From positions 682,381 through 746,380 of the forward strand of contig SACZ01000001.1 in assembly GCA_023369685.1 (NCBI GenBank): DNA of 64,000 bases. The letters are read 5' to 3'. How positions within the stretch are numbered: position 1 is the first letter of the stretch; every line of letters begins with the position of its first letter. Origin of the DNA: Prolixibacteraceae bacterium JC049. Lineage in GTDB: Bacteria > Bacteroidota > Bacteroidia > Bacteroidales > Prolixibacteraceae. A model generated the notes under the pieces. It saw only the letters and a program-made list of their open reading frames with translations, was not told the origin of the DNA and ran no database searches. Position numbers and translations under genes: made by a program. Below, one piece after another: positions 32,853-42,167 of this stretch.

Positions 32853-33581
32853 ATGGAATTAAAGATTGATCATAATAGCCCGTTGCCTTTGCACGCACAA
32901 GTTGAAATGCTGTTGAGGAAAATGATTGAATTACCTGAATATAAAGGGGGAGGGTTACTACCCAAGGAGGTAGACTTGGCAAAGCGATTAGGTATTTCTC
33001 GGAATACTTTACGTCAGGCAACCAATAAATTAGAGTATGAAGGATTATTAATTCGGAAAAAAGGAATTGGAACTAAAGTTGCAGAGAAAGGAATAACAAC
33101 TAATCTGGATAACTGGCAAAGCTTTACGCAGGAAATGACTGATCAGGGAGTTGATTTTGTGAATTTCCTGATAGATACCAAATGGGTAAAAGCATCGGAT
33201 AAAATTGCACAATTTTTCAATATCGAAAAAGGGAGTGAAGTCCTGTGTTTGTCGAGGTTAAGGGGGTTTAAAGATGGACCGTTTGTTTATTTTGAAAGTT
33301 ATTTTCATCCTCGTATTGAATTGACAGGAAAAGAGGATTTTACAAAACCACTTTATAGCATTTTAGAGGATGAGTATAATGTTGTTCCTTCTATTTCGAA
33401 AGAGGAGATAAGAGCCCGGCTGGCATCCAAAATAATTGCAGAAAAGTTGCACATAAAAAAAGGAGATCCGGTTTTGGTTCGAGAACGTTTTGTTTCTGAT
33501 CCGGGGAACAGACCCATTGAATACAATGTGGGCTTTTATATTGCTGAAAAGTTTACTTACTCCATTACTATAACAAGATAG
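32853..33581 (+). CDS. GntR/HutC-family transcription regulator with UTRA domain
   Basis: The product has 242 residues. The N-terminal winged helix-turn-helix (residues about 1-68) shows LPLHAQVEMLLRKMI, EVDLAKRLGISRNTLRQATN and YEGLLIRKKGIGTKV. The rest is a UTRA ligand-binding domain (LSRLRGFKDGPFVYFESYF, ending ERFVSDPGNRPIEYNVGFYI) that usually binds a sugar phosphate or related metabolite. An upstream ATG at 32832 is in frame but would put the palindromic operator inside the coding sequence, so ATG 32853 (MELKIDHN) is preferred. It is the first gene of the mannose operon and ends four bases before the ROK gene. Confidence 0.9.
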   Translation: MELKIDHNSPLPLHAQVEMLLRKMIELPEYKGGGLLPKEVDLAKRLGISRNTLRQATNKLEYEGLLIRKKGIGTKVAEKGITTNLDNWQSFTQEMTDQGVDFVNFLIDTKWVKASDKIAQFFNIEKGSEVLCLSRLRGFKDGPFVYFESYFHPRIELTGKEDFTKPLYSILEDEYNVVPSISKEEIRARLASKIIAEKLHIKKGDPVLVRERFVSDPGNRPIEYNVGFYIAEKFTYSITITR

Positions 33582-33585
33582 AGGA

Positions 33586-34524
33586 ATGGTAGCGAGAGAT
33601 TTGGCCATAGGAGTTGATGTGGGTGGAAGTCACATTAGTTGTGCCACTTGCAGTTTACATAGTGGTAGTTTGGTGCAGAATAGCATTGAAACTACTACTA
33701 TAAATAATAAAGGAAGTAAAGAGGAGCTGCTCTTTCAGTTTGAGTTACTGCTAAATAAATGCATCAAAAATATAGATGTCAAAAGATTGAAAGGTATAGG
33801 AATTGCTATGCCTGGCCCTTTTGATTATGAAAAAGGAATCGGTCAATTTTCTGGTGAGAATGCCAAATTTATCAACTTAAATGGAGTGAATCTTAAAGAG
33901 GAACTGGAGCGACGATTAGAATTGAAAGATATCTTTATTCGATTCATTAACGACGCTACAGCTTTTGCTATTGGTGAATTTTTGAAAGGTAAACTACAAG
34001 GCACAAAGCGAGCATTAGCAATTACTCTTGGAACTGGATTGGGTGCTGCTTTCCTTGCCAATGGAATTCCCATTATAACAGGAGAAGAAGTACCACAAGA
34101 TGGATGTATCTGGCACTTACCATTTGATACAGGAATAGCGGATGACTATTTTTCTACCAGAGGATTAGTTAACAGGTATTATCAGAAGACAGGAGTAACA
34201 CTTAATGGAGTGAAAGAACTTGCTATGTGTGCTAAAAATGACAGTGTGGCCATTGATGTATTTGCCGAGTTTGGTGAAAATTTGATTGGTGTCTTACTAC
34301 CCTGGCTCATCAAATTTGGTGTTGAAACAGTGGTTTTGGGTGGAAATATCTCAAATGCTTCTCATTTGTTTCATAAGAGTATGATGAAACGATTGAAGAA
34401 GGAGAATATTTCTGTGAATATTGAATTTTCGGACCTACAGGAATCAGCTGCATTTCTTGGTAGTGCCTATTTGTTGCACGATGAGTTCTGGAAAGCAGTA
34501 AAAGAGGAATTTAAATACGATTAA
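33586..34524 (+). CDS. ROK-family sugar kinase
   Basis: The product has 312 residues. An actin-fold ATPase core is visible: AIGVDVGGSHISCATC at the N-terminus, GIAMPGPFDYEKG, FINDATAFAIGEF (catalytic Asp) and ITLGTGLGAAFL. ROK kinases phosphorylate glucose, mannose, fructose or N-acetylhexosamines. The usual zinc-binding CxCGxxGCxE motif is missing; the matching segment is DGCIWHLPFDTGIADDYFSTRG, which keeps only the His. With a mannose-6-phosphate isomerase further down the operon, mannose is the most likely substrate (inferred). Confidence 0.88.
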   Translation: MVARDLAIGVDVGGSHISCATCSLHSGSLVQNSIETTTINNKGSKEELLFQFELLLNKCIKNIDVKRLKGIGIAMPGPFDYEKGIGQFSGENAKFINLNGVNLKEELERRLELKDIFIRFINDATAFAIGEFLKGKLQGTKRALAITLGTGLGAAFLANGIPIITGEEVPQDGCIWHLPFDTGIADDYFSTRGLVNRYYQKTGVTLNGVKELAMCAKNDSVAIDVFAEFGENLIGVLLPWLIKFGVETVVLGGNISNASHLFHKSMMKRLKKENISVNIEFSDLQESAAFLGSAYLLHDEFWKAVKEEFKYD

Positions 34525-34534
34525 ACCATATCTC

Positions 34535-35701
34535 ATGACTCGAGCAAAATCAAAAATTATTCTACCAATCCTGTTATCCTTTTTCGTATTAAGTTTTGTC
34601 GATCTGGTTGGCACTGGAGTGGACGAACTGAGAAAGGACTCCAATACTCCTGAATATTTGTTACAATTTATACCATTCGTAGCATTTATATGGTACTTTT
34701 TGCTGTCGGTTCCAACAGGAATATGGCAAGCTAAAGTTGGCAAGAAAAAAGCATTGAATTACGCGATCTTGATAACAGCGACAGGGCTTTTTGTTCCATT
34801 ATTAGGGAATAATTTACCGGTTATATTATTGGCTTTTTCGTTGTTGGGTATTGGAAATACAATAATGCAGGTCGCAGCTAGTCCTTTATTAGTGGATGTA
34901 GTATCAGAGAAGAAAGCTTCGAGTTTCCTTAGCTTATCCCAATTTATAAAATCATTGGGTTCAATGATTGGTCCTTTTGTAGCTGCCGTGGTAGGGCCAT
35001 TTCTAGCTCAGTTATTTAACTACGAAGGAGAAGGAACATGGCGCTTTGGATTGTATTTGTTTGGTGTCATCTCAGTTATGTCATTCTTATGGCTTTCTGC
35101 CACGAAAATCGAAGAGAATAAAATAGCTCAGAAGAATGTTTCAATACAATCCTGCATCGATGTATTAAAAGACAGATATGTTGTGCTAATGGTGCTTGGG
35201 ATTTTTGCAGTAGTTGGAATTGATGTCGCTATTAACTCTAATATCGGAACTTTTTTACAGCAGAAAATAGGAATTGGAGAAGAAGCCGCCAAGTATGGAA
35301 AGTCGATTTACTTTTTTGCCAAGATGGTGGGAACATTTATTGGTGCAATTGTGCTTACCAAATGGAATCCTAAAAGCTTCTTATTCTTCTCTAGCTTATT
35401 GGCACTGGTATTTGTAATTGCTTTATCTGTCATATCGAATCACCTGTTGGCTTGGATATTTATAGGAGTTATTAGCTTGGGAGTTTCTAATATTTTTCCA
35501 CTTATTTATTCAATTACAGTAACAAAATATCCTGCTAAATCGAATGAAATATCGGGGTTAATGATGATGGCAATATCAGGAGGTGCAATTATTCCATTTT
35601 TAGTAGGGTTAGCGATGCAATACCATCCCAATGGAGCATTATTCGTATTGATGTTACTGTTGGTGTTTTTATTGCTGATTAATAGATGGAGTTCAAACTA
35701 G
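34535..35701 (+). CDS. MFS sugar permease
   Basis: The product has 388 residues with 12 predicted helices and no signal peptide. The GIWQAKVGKKKALNYAILIT loop after TM2 matches the family's GxxxDRxGRR region loosely. The protein resembles FucP/glucose-galactose type permeases found in Bacteroidota sugar operons. It would import the monosaccharide or disaccharide released by the secreted enzymes downstream. It lies ten bases after the ROK kinase gene and ten before the GH92 gene, so it is translationally linked to both. Confidence 0.85.
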   Translation: MTRAKSKIILPILLSFFVLSFVDLVGTGVDELRKDSNTPEYLLQFIPFVAFIWYFLLSVPTGIWQAKVGKKKALNYAILITATGLFVPLLGNNLPVILLAFSLLGIGNTIMQVAASPLLVDVVSEKKASSFLSLSQFIKSLGSMIGPFVAAVVGPFLAQLFNYEGEGTWRFGLYLFGVISVMSFLWLSATKIEENKIAQKNVSIQSCIDVLKDRYVVLMVLGIFAVVGIDVAINSNIGTFLQQKIGIGEEAAKYGKSIYFFAKMVGTFIGAIVLTKWNPKSFLFFSSLLALVFVIALSVISNHLLAWIFIGVISLGVSNIFPLIYSITVTKYPAKSNEISGLMMMAISGGAIIPFLVGLAMQYHPNGALFVLMLLLVFLLLINRWSSN

Positions 35702-35714
35702 TAAAATTGGTGTG

Positions 35715-38066
35715 ATGAAAATAATGAAAGTCAATCTATGTTCAAACATACGAATAATTAAGGGCGTGGTAGTGGCGTGTATCTTATTGCTTACTGTTTG
35801 TTCTTGTGAAAGGAAAAGTAATCTGGTTAAGTATGTCGATCCCAATATCGGCGCAGCACATAGCAGATGGTTTTTCTACACTCCGGCAGCACTTCCTTTT
35901 GGAATGGCTAAGCCAGCGCCTTCTACCGATGGCCATTATGGCAATAAGTCGGGATGGGAAGCCGTGGGATATGATAATCGACATTCATCCATCGAAGGTT
36001 TTGCAAACATTCATGAGTTTCAGTTGGGAGGCATTGTGTTGATGCCAACCACAGGAAGATTAAAAACGACTCCTGGAAAGTTGGAAGATCCTGATTCTGG
36101 ATATCGTTCCCGGTTTAAGAAAGAGAAAGAAGTAGCATATCCGGGGTATTATAAGGTGGAACTTGAGGATTATGGCATAAAGGCCGAATTAACCAGCACC
36201 AAGCGAGTGGCTGTTCATAAATACACTTTCCCGGCCAATAAACAATCAAATCTATTATTCGATATTGGTAACCAGCAGGGAGAAAGTGGAAAAGTGATAG
36301 ATGCCGAAGTAAGGCGAGTAGATTCGAATACCGTTGAAGGATGGGTGGAAACTGCTCCGGAATATGTGAAGAAATACCAAAAAGGCTCTACTGTTTCCAT
36401 CTATTTTGTAGCTAAAATAAATGAGCAAATCCACGATTTTGGAATGTTCAAAGGAGATTCTGTTATGCCTGGATCAAATGCTGTTAAAGGGAAAGGAGCA
36501 GGCTGTTATTTGTCATTTACTACCAAAGAAGAAAAGGAGCTGGAAGTGCAAGTGGCTTTGTCGTATACTTCAATAGAGAATGCACATGAGAATTTAGTGG
36601 CAGAAGCAAAATCGTTTGAGAAGACAAAGGTCGAAGCGGTGCGAATTTGGAACAATGAATTGAATAAAATAGAGGTTAAAGGAGGAAGAGAATCTGATAG
36701 AGTTAAATTTTATACCGCATTGTATCATGTTTTATTGGGAAGAGGTGTTGCCAATGATGTGAATGGCGCATATCCGAAGAATGATGGTTCGATAGGACAG
36801 TTGCCATTGAACGCTGATGGCACTCCGGAATTTAGCTTCTATAATACTGATGCTGTGTGGGGAGCTTTCTGGAACTTGACTCAATTGTGGGCACTGGTTT
36901 GGCCAGAGTACTATAACGACTATGTAAGAACGCATTTACAAGTCTATAAAGATACTGGATGGTTGGGAGATGGCTTGGCCAACAGCAGATATGTGTCGGG
37001 TGTAGGAACCAATTTTGTAGGATTGATAATTGCTTCGGCCTATAACTGTGACATACGTAATTATGATGTTGAGGAGGCTTTGACTGCAGCTGTGAAAAAT
37101 GAACTGGAATGGAAAAAACGACCAATGGGCGCCGGAAAACTGGATGTTAGAATGTTTGTCGAGAATGGATTTATTCCTCATCAGGACGAGTGGGGAGATA
37201 TTCCGGAAGCTACTGCTTTTGCCGCATCGCATACGTTAGAATATTCTTTTAGTGCACACGCTGTTGCACAGATGGCAAAAGAAATGGGACGCGAAAAATT
37301 ATACCAAAAGTTGAATACTCTTTCAGATGCCTGGGAGTACCTCTTCGATACTTCAACAGGTTTTATTTGCCCTAGAAATGCAGATGGCAATTTCATTGCT
37401 GATTTCGATCCGATGCAGCCATGGAGAGGATTTCAGGAGGGAAATTCTTGGCAGTACAGTTTCTATGTTCCTCATCAAATGGAGAAGCTGGTTGAAAAAA
37501 TAGGAAGAGAACAATTTATCAATCGGTTGGATTCTATTTTTGATGAATCGCAAAAAAGTAACTTTGGAGGAGGAAAAGAAATAGACGCTTTTGCCGGAGT
37601 GAAAACCATTTACAATCATGGAAACCAGCCAAGCTTGCATATTCCATGGTTATATAATTTCTCGGGGCAACCCGAAAAGACACAGTATTGGACAAGAACT
37701 ATATGTAACGAATTTTATGGGAATGGACCGATTCACGGTTATGGTTATGGGCAGGATGAAGATCAGGGGCAATTAGGAGCATGGTATGTATTGGCTTCAA
37801 TTGGATTGTTTGACGTAGCAGGATTGACCAACGAAAAACCTTCAATGCAGATAGGAAGTCCGGCATTCGATGAAATAAAAATAAAGCTTAATCCACACTA
37901 TTATTCGGGAAAGGAAATTCGAATAGAAGTAACGAATAATCAACCTGAAAACTTAGTAGTAGAATCGATAAAGATAAACGGAGCAGAACAGAATGAGATG
38001 GAGATTGATTTTGCTGATTTGGTAAGTGGTGCAAATATAGAGGTAACAAAATGTGAAGAAAACTAG
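35715..38066 (+). CDS. GH92 alpha-mannosidase, lipoprotein (first copy)
   Basis: The product has 783 residues with the ATG at 35715; GTG 35712 and ATG 35724 are alternatives. A lipoprotein signal ends in LLTVCSC. GH92 features: YVDPNIGAAHSRWFFYTPAALPFGMAKP at the start of the N-terminal sandwich, NIHEFQLGGIVLMPTTG, WGAFWNLTQLWALVWPE, and the family signature GQDEDQGQLGAWYVLASIG. GH92 enzymes are calcium-dependent inverting exo-alpha-mannosidases. The palindrome at 35737-35750 lies inside the signal-peptide codons. It belongs to the same GH92 subtype (TAHSRW start) as the copy at 44004. Confidence 0.9.
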   Translation: MKIMKVNLCSNIRIIKGVVVACILLLTVCSCERKSNLVKYVDPNIGAAHSRWFFYTPAALPFGMAKPAPSTDGHYGNKSGWEAVGYDNRHSSIEGFANIHEFQLGGIVLMPTTGRLKTTPGKLEDPDSGYRSRFKKEKEVAYPGYYKVELEDYGIKAELTSTKRVAVHKYTFPANKQSNLLFDIGNQQGESGKVIDAEVRRVDSNTVEGWVETAPEYVKKYQKGSTVSIYFVAKINEQIHDFGMFKGDSVMPGSNAVKGKGAGCYLSFTTKEEKELEVQVALSYTSIENAHENLVAEAKSFEKTKVEAVRIWNNELNKIEVKGGRESDRVKFYTALYHVLLGRGVANDVNGAYPKNDGSIGQLPLNADGTPEFSFYNTDAVWGAFWNLTQLWALVWPEYYNDYVRTHLQVYKDTGWLGDGLANSRYVSGVGTNFVGLIIASAYNCDIRNYDVEEALTAAVKNELEWKKRPMGAGKLDVRMFVENGFIPHQDEWGDIPEATAFAASHTLEYSFSAHAVAQMAKEMGREKLYQKLNTLSDAWEYLFDTSTGFICPRNADGNFIADFDPMQPWRGFQEGNSWQYSFYVPHQMEKLVEKIGREQFINRLDSIFDESQKSNFGGGKEIDAFAGVKTIYNHGNQPSLHIPWLYNFSGQPEKTQYWTRTICNEFYGNGPIHGYGYGQDEDQGQLGAWYVLASIGLFDVAGLTNEKPSMQIGSPAFDEIKIKLNPHYYSGKEIRIEVTNNQPENLVVESIKINGAEQNEMEIDFADLVSGANIEVTKCEEN
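35737..35750. promoter_or_regulatory. Second copy of the 14-bp palindrome, within the GH92 signal-peptide codons
   Basis: TATGTTCAAACATA is identical to 32831-32844. Allowing for orientation, the match extends to CGAA on one side of both copies, so 16 of 18 positions agree. It suggests the regulator also acts here, for example as an internal operator or roadblock. Confidence 0.6.
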
Positions 38067-38078
38067 TGCAATAACAAA

Positions 38079-40760
38079 ATGGAAAGAAAAGTAAACCTAT
38101 GGATTGGATTGATTTTACTATCAATAGTATTGGTATCGTTCAATAGTAAAGATCAATTGAAGTACAAACAGAGTGACCTTCCAATAGAAGAAAGAGTGGA
38201 AGATTTGCTTTCAAGAATGACCTTGGAAGAAAAGTTTTGGCAACTGTTTATGATTCCCGGCGATTTAACAGATGGGAAAGAGAACTATAAACATGGAATA
38301 TTTGGTTTTCAGGTAGCAACAAAAGCTAAATCTGGTAACGAAGCAGAGCAGTTATTGGATTATTCTGGTGGTGGAACAGCCAGAGAAACAGCTGAATTGA
38401 TTAATCGTATTCAAAAATATTTTGTTGAAGAAACTCGATTGGGGATTCCTATTATTGCTTTTGATGAGGCACTGCATGGTTTGGTAAGAGATGGTGCTAC
38501 TGCTTTCCCGCAATCTATTGCTTTAGCTGCTACCTGGGATACTGTGATGGTAAAACGAGTTGCGGAAACCATCGCAATGGAAGCTAAAACCAGAGGTATA
38601 AGACAAATATTATCTCCTGTATTGAATATTGCTCGTGATGTAAGGTGGGGAAGAACCGAAGAAACTTATGGTGAAGATCCTTTTTTAACTACGCAAATAG
38701 GATTATCGTTTATCTCTTCGTTCGAAAAGTTAGGTGTTATAACCACTCCTAAACATTTCGTAGCTAATGTGGGAGATGGAGGACGAGATAGCTACCCGAT
38801 CCACTACAATGAAAGATTACTGGAAGAAGTATATTTTCCTGCATTCAAAGCATGTTTTCAGAAAGCAAAAGCTTGGTCTGTAATGACATCCTATAACTCT
38901 CTTGATGGTAGACAATGTACTGCCAATAACTGGCTGTTAAATGAGAAGTTGAAAAAAGAATGGGGATTCGATGGATTTGTGATTTCAGATGCAGGAGCCA
39001 CAGGAGGAGCCAATGTATTGCATTTTACGGCAAAAAATTATGCAGAATCGACAGAGCAAGCGATTGAAAATGGGTTGGATGTAATTTTTCAAACGGCCTA
39101 TAACCATTACCCTCTTTTTTATGAGGCTTTTAAAAACGGGAAGGTAGATGAGAAAGCAATGGATGAGGCTGTAAGAAGAGTGTTAAGGGCAAAGTTTAAG
39201 TTGGGACTGTTTGAACAGCCATATATAGATGTTTCGAAAGCAGAAAAATGCAACGGAACAGCAGAGCATAGACAGATAGCACGGGAAGCAGCTCGCAAAT
39301 CAATGGTTTTACTGAAAAACGAAAAGAGAACTCTTCCGTTGAGCAAAACGATAAAATCAATAGCAGTAATTGGTGTCGATGCCAAAGAAGCCAGACTAGG
39401 AGGGTATTCGGGACCAGGAAATAATCCGGTGAATATTGTAACAGGAATTGAGAATAAGTTGGGAAAAACTTGTGTTGTAAATTATGCTCCGGGTTGTGGG
39501 CGAGAATCAGTTAAGTATTTGACCATTCCTGCCAATAACCTTTATACTTCTGAAAACGGAAGAAAAAGAAAAGGGTTAAAAGCAGAGTATTTTAATAATA
39601 TAAAAATGGAGGGAGAACCTTCATTAACCAGAATTGATTCGGAGATTGATTTCAGGTGGACACTATTTTCTGCTGATCAGGAAAAAATCAACTATGACTA
39701 TTATTCGGTAAGATGGACAGGGAAATTGGTTTCATCTGAAACAGGTGACTATGAAATTGGGTTGAAAGGCGATGATGGTTATCGCTTGTATATCAACAAT
39801 GAGCTAATCATTGATAATTGGAAGAAGCAAAGTGTACGACAGCTTACTCAAGCTTATCATTTCCAGAAAAACAGATCGTATGATATTCGATTGGAGTTTT
39901 TCGAAACAGTGGGGAATGTTAATCTGAAGTTACTTTGGAATCAGGGAGTGAAAGAGAAATGGCAACAGGAAATTCAACAAGCGGTTGATATTGCTAGTAA
40001 GAGTGAAGTTGCAGTTGTTGTAGCAGGAATCGAAGAAGGCGAATTCAGGGACAGAGCTTATCTGTCATTGCCGGGGCATCAGGAGCAGCTGATACAGGAA
40101 GTGGCTGCAACAGGAAAACCGGTAGTGGTTATATTGGTTGGGGGAAGCGCTGTAACCATGACCAATTGGATGGATAAAGTACCATCGATCTTAGATGTAT
40201 GGTATCCGGGAGATGCTGGAGGAGATGCTGTCGCAGATGTGTTATTTGGTGACTATAATCCTGCCGGACGATTACCGGTGACATTTCCTGTTCATGAGGC
40301 TCAACTTCCGCTGTATTATAATCACAAACCTACCGGACGAGGAGATGACTATCTGAATCTGACAGGTAAACCTCTTTTCCCATTTGGGTATGGTTTAAGT
40401 TATACTTCTTTCAGCTATTCTGATTTAAAATTGGAGCAATCTCAAATTGAGCAGCATGAAACTGCTACAGTAAGTTTCAATCTAACTAATACCGGAAGTT
40501 ACGATGGAGAGGAAGTTGTTCAGCTATACATCAAAGATCTGTATGCATCTGTTGTGCGACCAATTATTGAGTTGAAAGGTTTTCAGCGTGTTTTTCTGAA
40601 GAAGGGAGAAACAAAAGAAATTGAATTTAAGATAACTCCAGAACTGCTAACAATGCTCAATGAGCAAATGAATAGAGTAATAGAACCGGGCGACTTTCGA
40701 ATTATGATCGGCTCTGCCTCTAATGATATTCGTTTAAGAACCATTTTAAAGGTAAAATAA
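38079..40760 (+). CDS. GH3 beta-glycosidase with inserted PA14 domain
   Basis: The product has 893 residues; the N-terminal hydrophobic stretch (7-20) is a signal peptide or anchor. The first GH3 domain contains KHFVAN (about 225-230) and FVISDAGAT with the nucleophile at Asp304. The usual SDW is SDA here. The second domain, about 405-880, is interrupted by a PA14 module (about 499-625: KGLKAEYFNN, DYEIGLKGDDGYRLYINNE), which often confers substrate specificity. The segment EEGEFRDRAYLSLPG at about 652-666 may supply the acid/base. An FN3-like C-terminus follows. In this operon it may cleave beta-mannosidic, beta-glucosidic or beta-GlcNAc links next to alpha-mannose. Confidence 0.9.
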   Translation: MERKVNLWIGLILLSIVLVSFNSKDQLKYKQSDLPIEERVEDLLSRMTLEEKFWQLFMIPGDLTDGKENYKHGIFGFQVATKAKSGNEAEQLLDYSGGGTARETAELINRIQKYFVEETRLGIPIIAFDEALHGLVRDGATAFPQSIALAATWDTVMVKRVAETIAMEAKTRGIRQILSPVLNIARDVRWGRTEETYGEDPFLTTQIGLSFISSFEKLGVITTPKHFVANVGDGGRDSYPIHYNERLLEEVYFPAFKACFQKAKAWSVMTSYNSLDGRQCTANNWLLNEKLKKEWGFDGFVISDAGATGGANVLHFTAKNYAESTEQAIENGLDVIFQTAYNHYPLFYEAFKNGKVDEKAMDEAVRRVLRAKFKLGLFEQPYIDVSKAEKCNGTAEHRQIAREAARKSMVLLKNEKRTLPLSKTIKSIAVIGVDAKEARLGGYSGPGNNPVNIVTGIENKLGKTCVVNYAPGCGRESVKYLTIPANNLYTSENGRKRKGLKAEYFNNIKMEGEPSLTRIDSEIDFRWTLFSADQEKINYDYYSVRWTGKLVSSETGDYEIGLKGDDGYRLYINNELIIDNWKKQSVRQLTQAYHFQKNRSYDIRLEFFETVGNVNLKLLWNQGVKEKWQQEIQQAVDIASKSEVAVVVAGIEEGEFRDRAYLSLPGHQEQLIQEVAATGKPVVVILVGGSAVTMTNWMDKVPSILDVWYPGDAGGDAVADVLFGDYNPAGRLPVTFPVHEAQLPLYYNHKPTGRGDDYLNLTGKPLFPFGYGLSYTSFSYSDLKLEQSQIEQHETATVSFNLTNTGSYDGEEVVQLYIKDLYASVVRPIIELKGFQRVFLKKGETKEIEFKITPELLTMLNEQMNRVIEPGDFRIMIGSASNDIRLRTILKVK

Positions 40761-40840
40761 TGAAGCGAACATGAACTTAAACAGATGAAAAGTAAAATTT
40801 TCGATCCAGCAGATAGATAGTGACTTAAAAATTTAAATAG

Positions 40841-42148
40841 ATGAAAAGGGAAATAGCAAGAATACTAATATTCGTAGTGACTTTGGGATTATTAATAAGC
40901 TGTAGTAGTAATTCAAAAAAACAGCAACAACTGAAGAAACAAATATTGGAAAACAGTGATTTTTCTTTTGTGAAGAAGAAAGCATTGGAAGTTGTTAAAA
41001 CCGGGTTTAACGCCGGCGATGGTTATGGCGAAGTTTGGATTCGCGATTACAATACTTTTATTGAATTGTCAGCCGAGGTTTTTCCAAAAGAAACTTTGAA
41101 GGAAAATTTGCGAGTGTTTTTCCGCTTGCAGCGCGAAGACGGAAATATTATCGATGGGTTTATACCCCGAGAAAAAGCAAAGGAAACCGAAGGCGGATAC
41201 AAATATATTTTTACCGACTTGGAGCCCAATTATGCGGGGCATAAAAATACGGTTGAAACCGATCATGAAACGTCGCTAGTTCAGGCGGTATACAAGTATG
41301 TTACAAAAACGGGCGACCGCGATTTCTTATATGAAAAGATTGGCGAAAAAACGGTGGCAGAACGAATGGAATGGGCAATGGATTTTTTGTTGAATCATCG
41401 TTGGAGCGAAAAGTACGGATTGATTTGGGGAGCAACCACTGCAGATTGGGGCGATGTGCAACACTGCCATCCGTGGGGTGTTTTTATTACCGAAGACACA
41501 AAATATTGTCTTGATATTTACGATAATGCCATGTTGTTGATCGCGCTGGATAATCTGATGGAAATGGTTCCGGCAACAAAGAATAAGTGGCAAACTATTC
41601 GCAATAATATTGCTGAAAACACCATGAAACATTTGTGGGATAATGCAAATCAGAAGTTTATTCCCCACGTTTATCTGGATGGCTCACCATATCCGGATAG
41701 TTTTAATGAGAATAAAATTTATTACCACGGAGGAACAGCAGTGGCCATAGAAGCCGGTTTGCTGACGAAGAAACAGATTCAAATTTCGTTGAATAAAATG
41801 ATTGCCAATGTGGAGGCTTCGGGAGCCGGATCGATTGGCTTGACTATGTATCCACCGTATCCGGCATGGGCTTTCGAAAACAAGGGTATGTATGAATATG
41901 GTTACCAAAATGGCGGCGACTGGACCTGGTTTGGAGGACGAATGATTCAGCAGTTGATTAAATATGGATTTGCGAAAGAAGCCTACCAGCAGATGCAACC
42001 CATGGTAAAACGCGTGAAAGATAACGATGGTTTTTTCGAGTGGTACACCGTTGGTAACAAGCCGGAAGGTTCGGGAACTTTTCGTGGTTCGGCAGGCGTG
42101 TTGTATAAGGCCATTGAAATGTTTGAGGAATATGCTGAGAAACAATAA
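40841..42148 (+). CDS. Lipoprotein six-hairpin glycosidase-like protein
   Basis: The product has 435 residues with a lipoprotein signal (LLISC, Cys21). It is a compact (alpha/alpha)6 barrel: GDGYGEVWIRDYNTFIELSA near residue 60, LEPNYAGHKNTVETDHETSLVQ, LIWGATTADWGDVQHCHPWG, YGYQNGGDWTWFGGRMIQQL and FFEWYTVGNKPEGSG. The charged and aromatic residues in these loops look like an active site. It resembles GH63/GH37/GH15-type hydrolases; it does not show the GH125 AMWLRD-type signature exactly. It is the first gene of a higher-GC block and lies 80 bases after the GH3 gene. Confidence 0.8.
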   Translation: MKREIARILIFVVTLGLLISCSSNSKKQQQLKKQILENSDFSFVKKKALEVVKTGFNAGDGYGEVWIRDYNTFIELSAEVFPKETLKENLRVFFRLQREDGNIIDGFIPREKAKETEGGYKYIFTDLEPNYAGHKNTVETDHETSLVQAVYKYVTKTGDRDFLYEKIGEKTVAERMEWAMDFLLNHRWSEKYGLIWGATTADWGDVQHCHPWGVFITEDTKYCLDIYDNAMLLIALDNLMEMVPATKNKWQTIRNNIAENTMKHLWDNANQKFIPHVYLDGSPYPDSFNENKIYYHGGTAVAIEAGLLTKKQIQISLNKMIANVEASGAGSIGLTMYPPYPAWAFENKGMYEYGYQNGGDWTWFGGRMIQQLIKYGFAKEAYQQMQPMVKRVKDNDGFFEWYTVGNKPEGSGTFRGSAGVLYKAIEMFEEYAEKQ

Positions 42149-42167
42149 CAAGTTTCGGATTTGAAAT

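Noticed and set aside
39205-39220. CTGTTTGAACAG resembling the GntR palindrome inside the GH3 gene
   Set aside because: Only part of the half-site is shared and it is inside coding sequence far from a start, so chance is likely.
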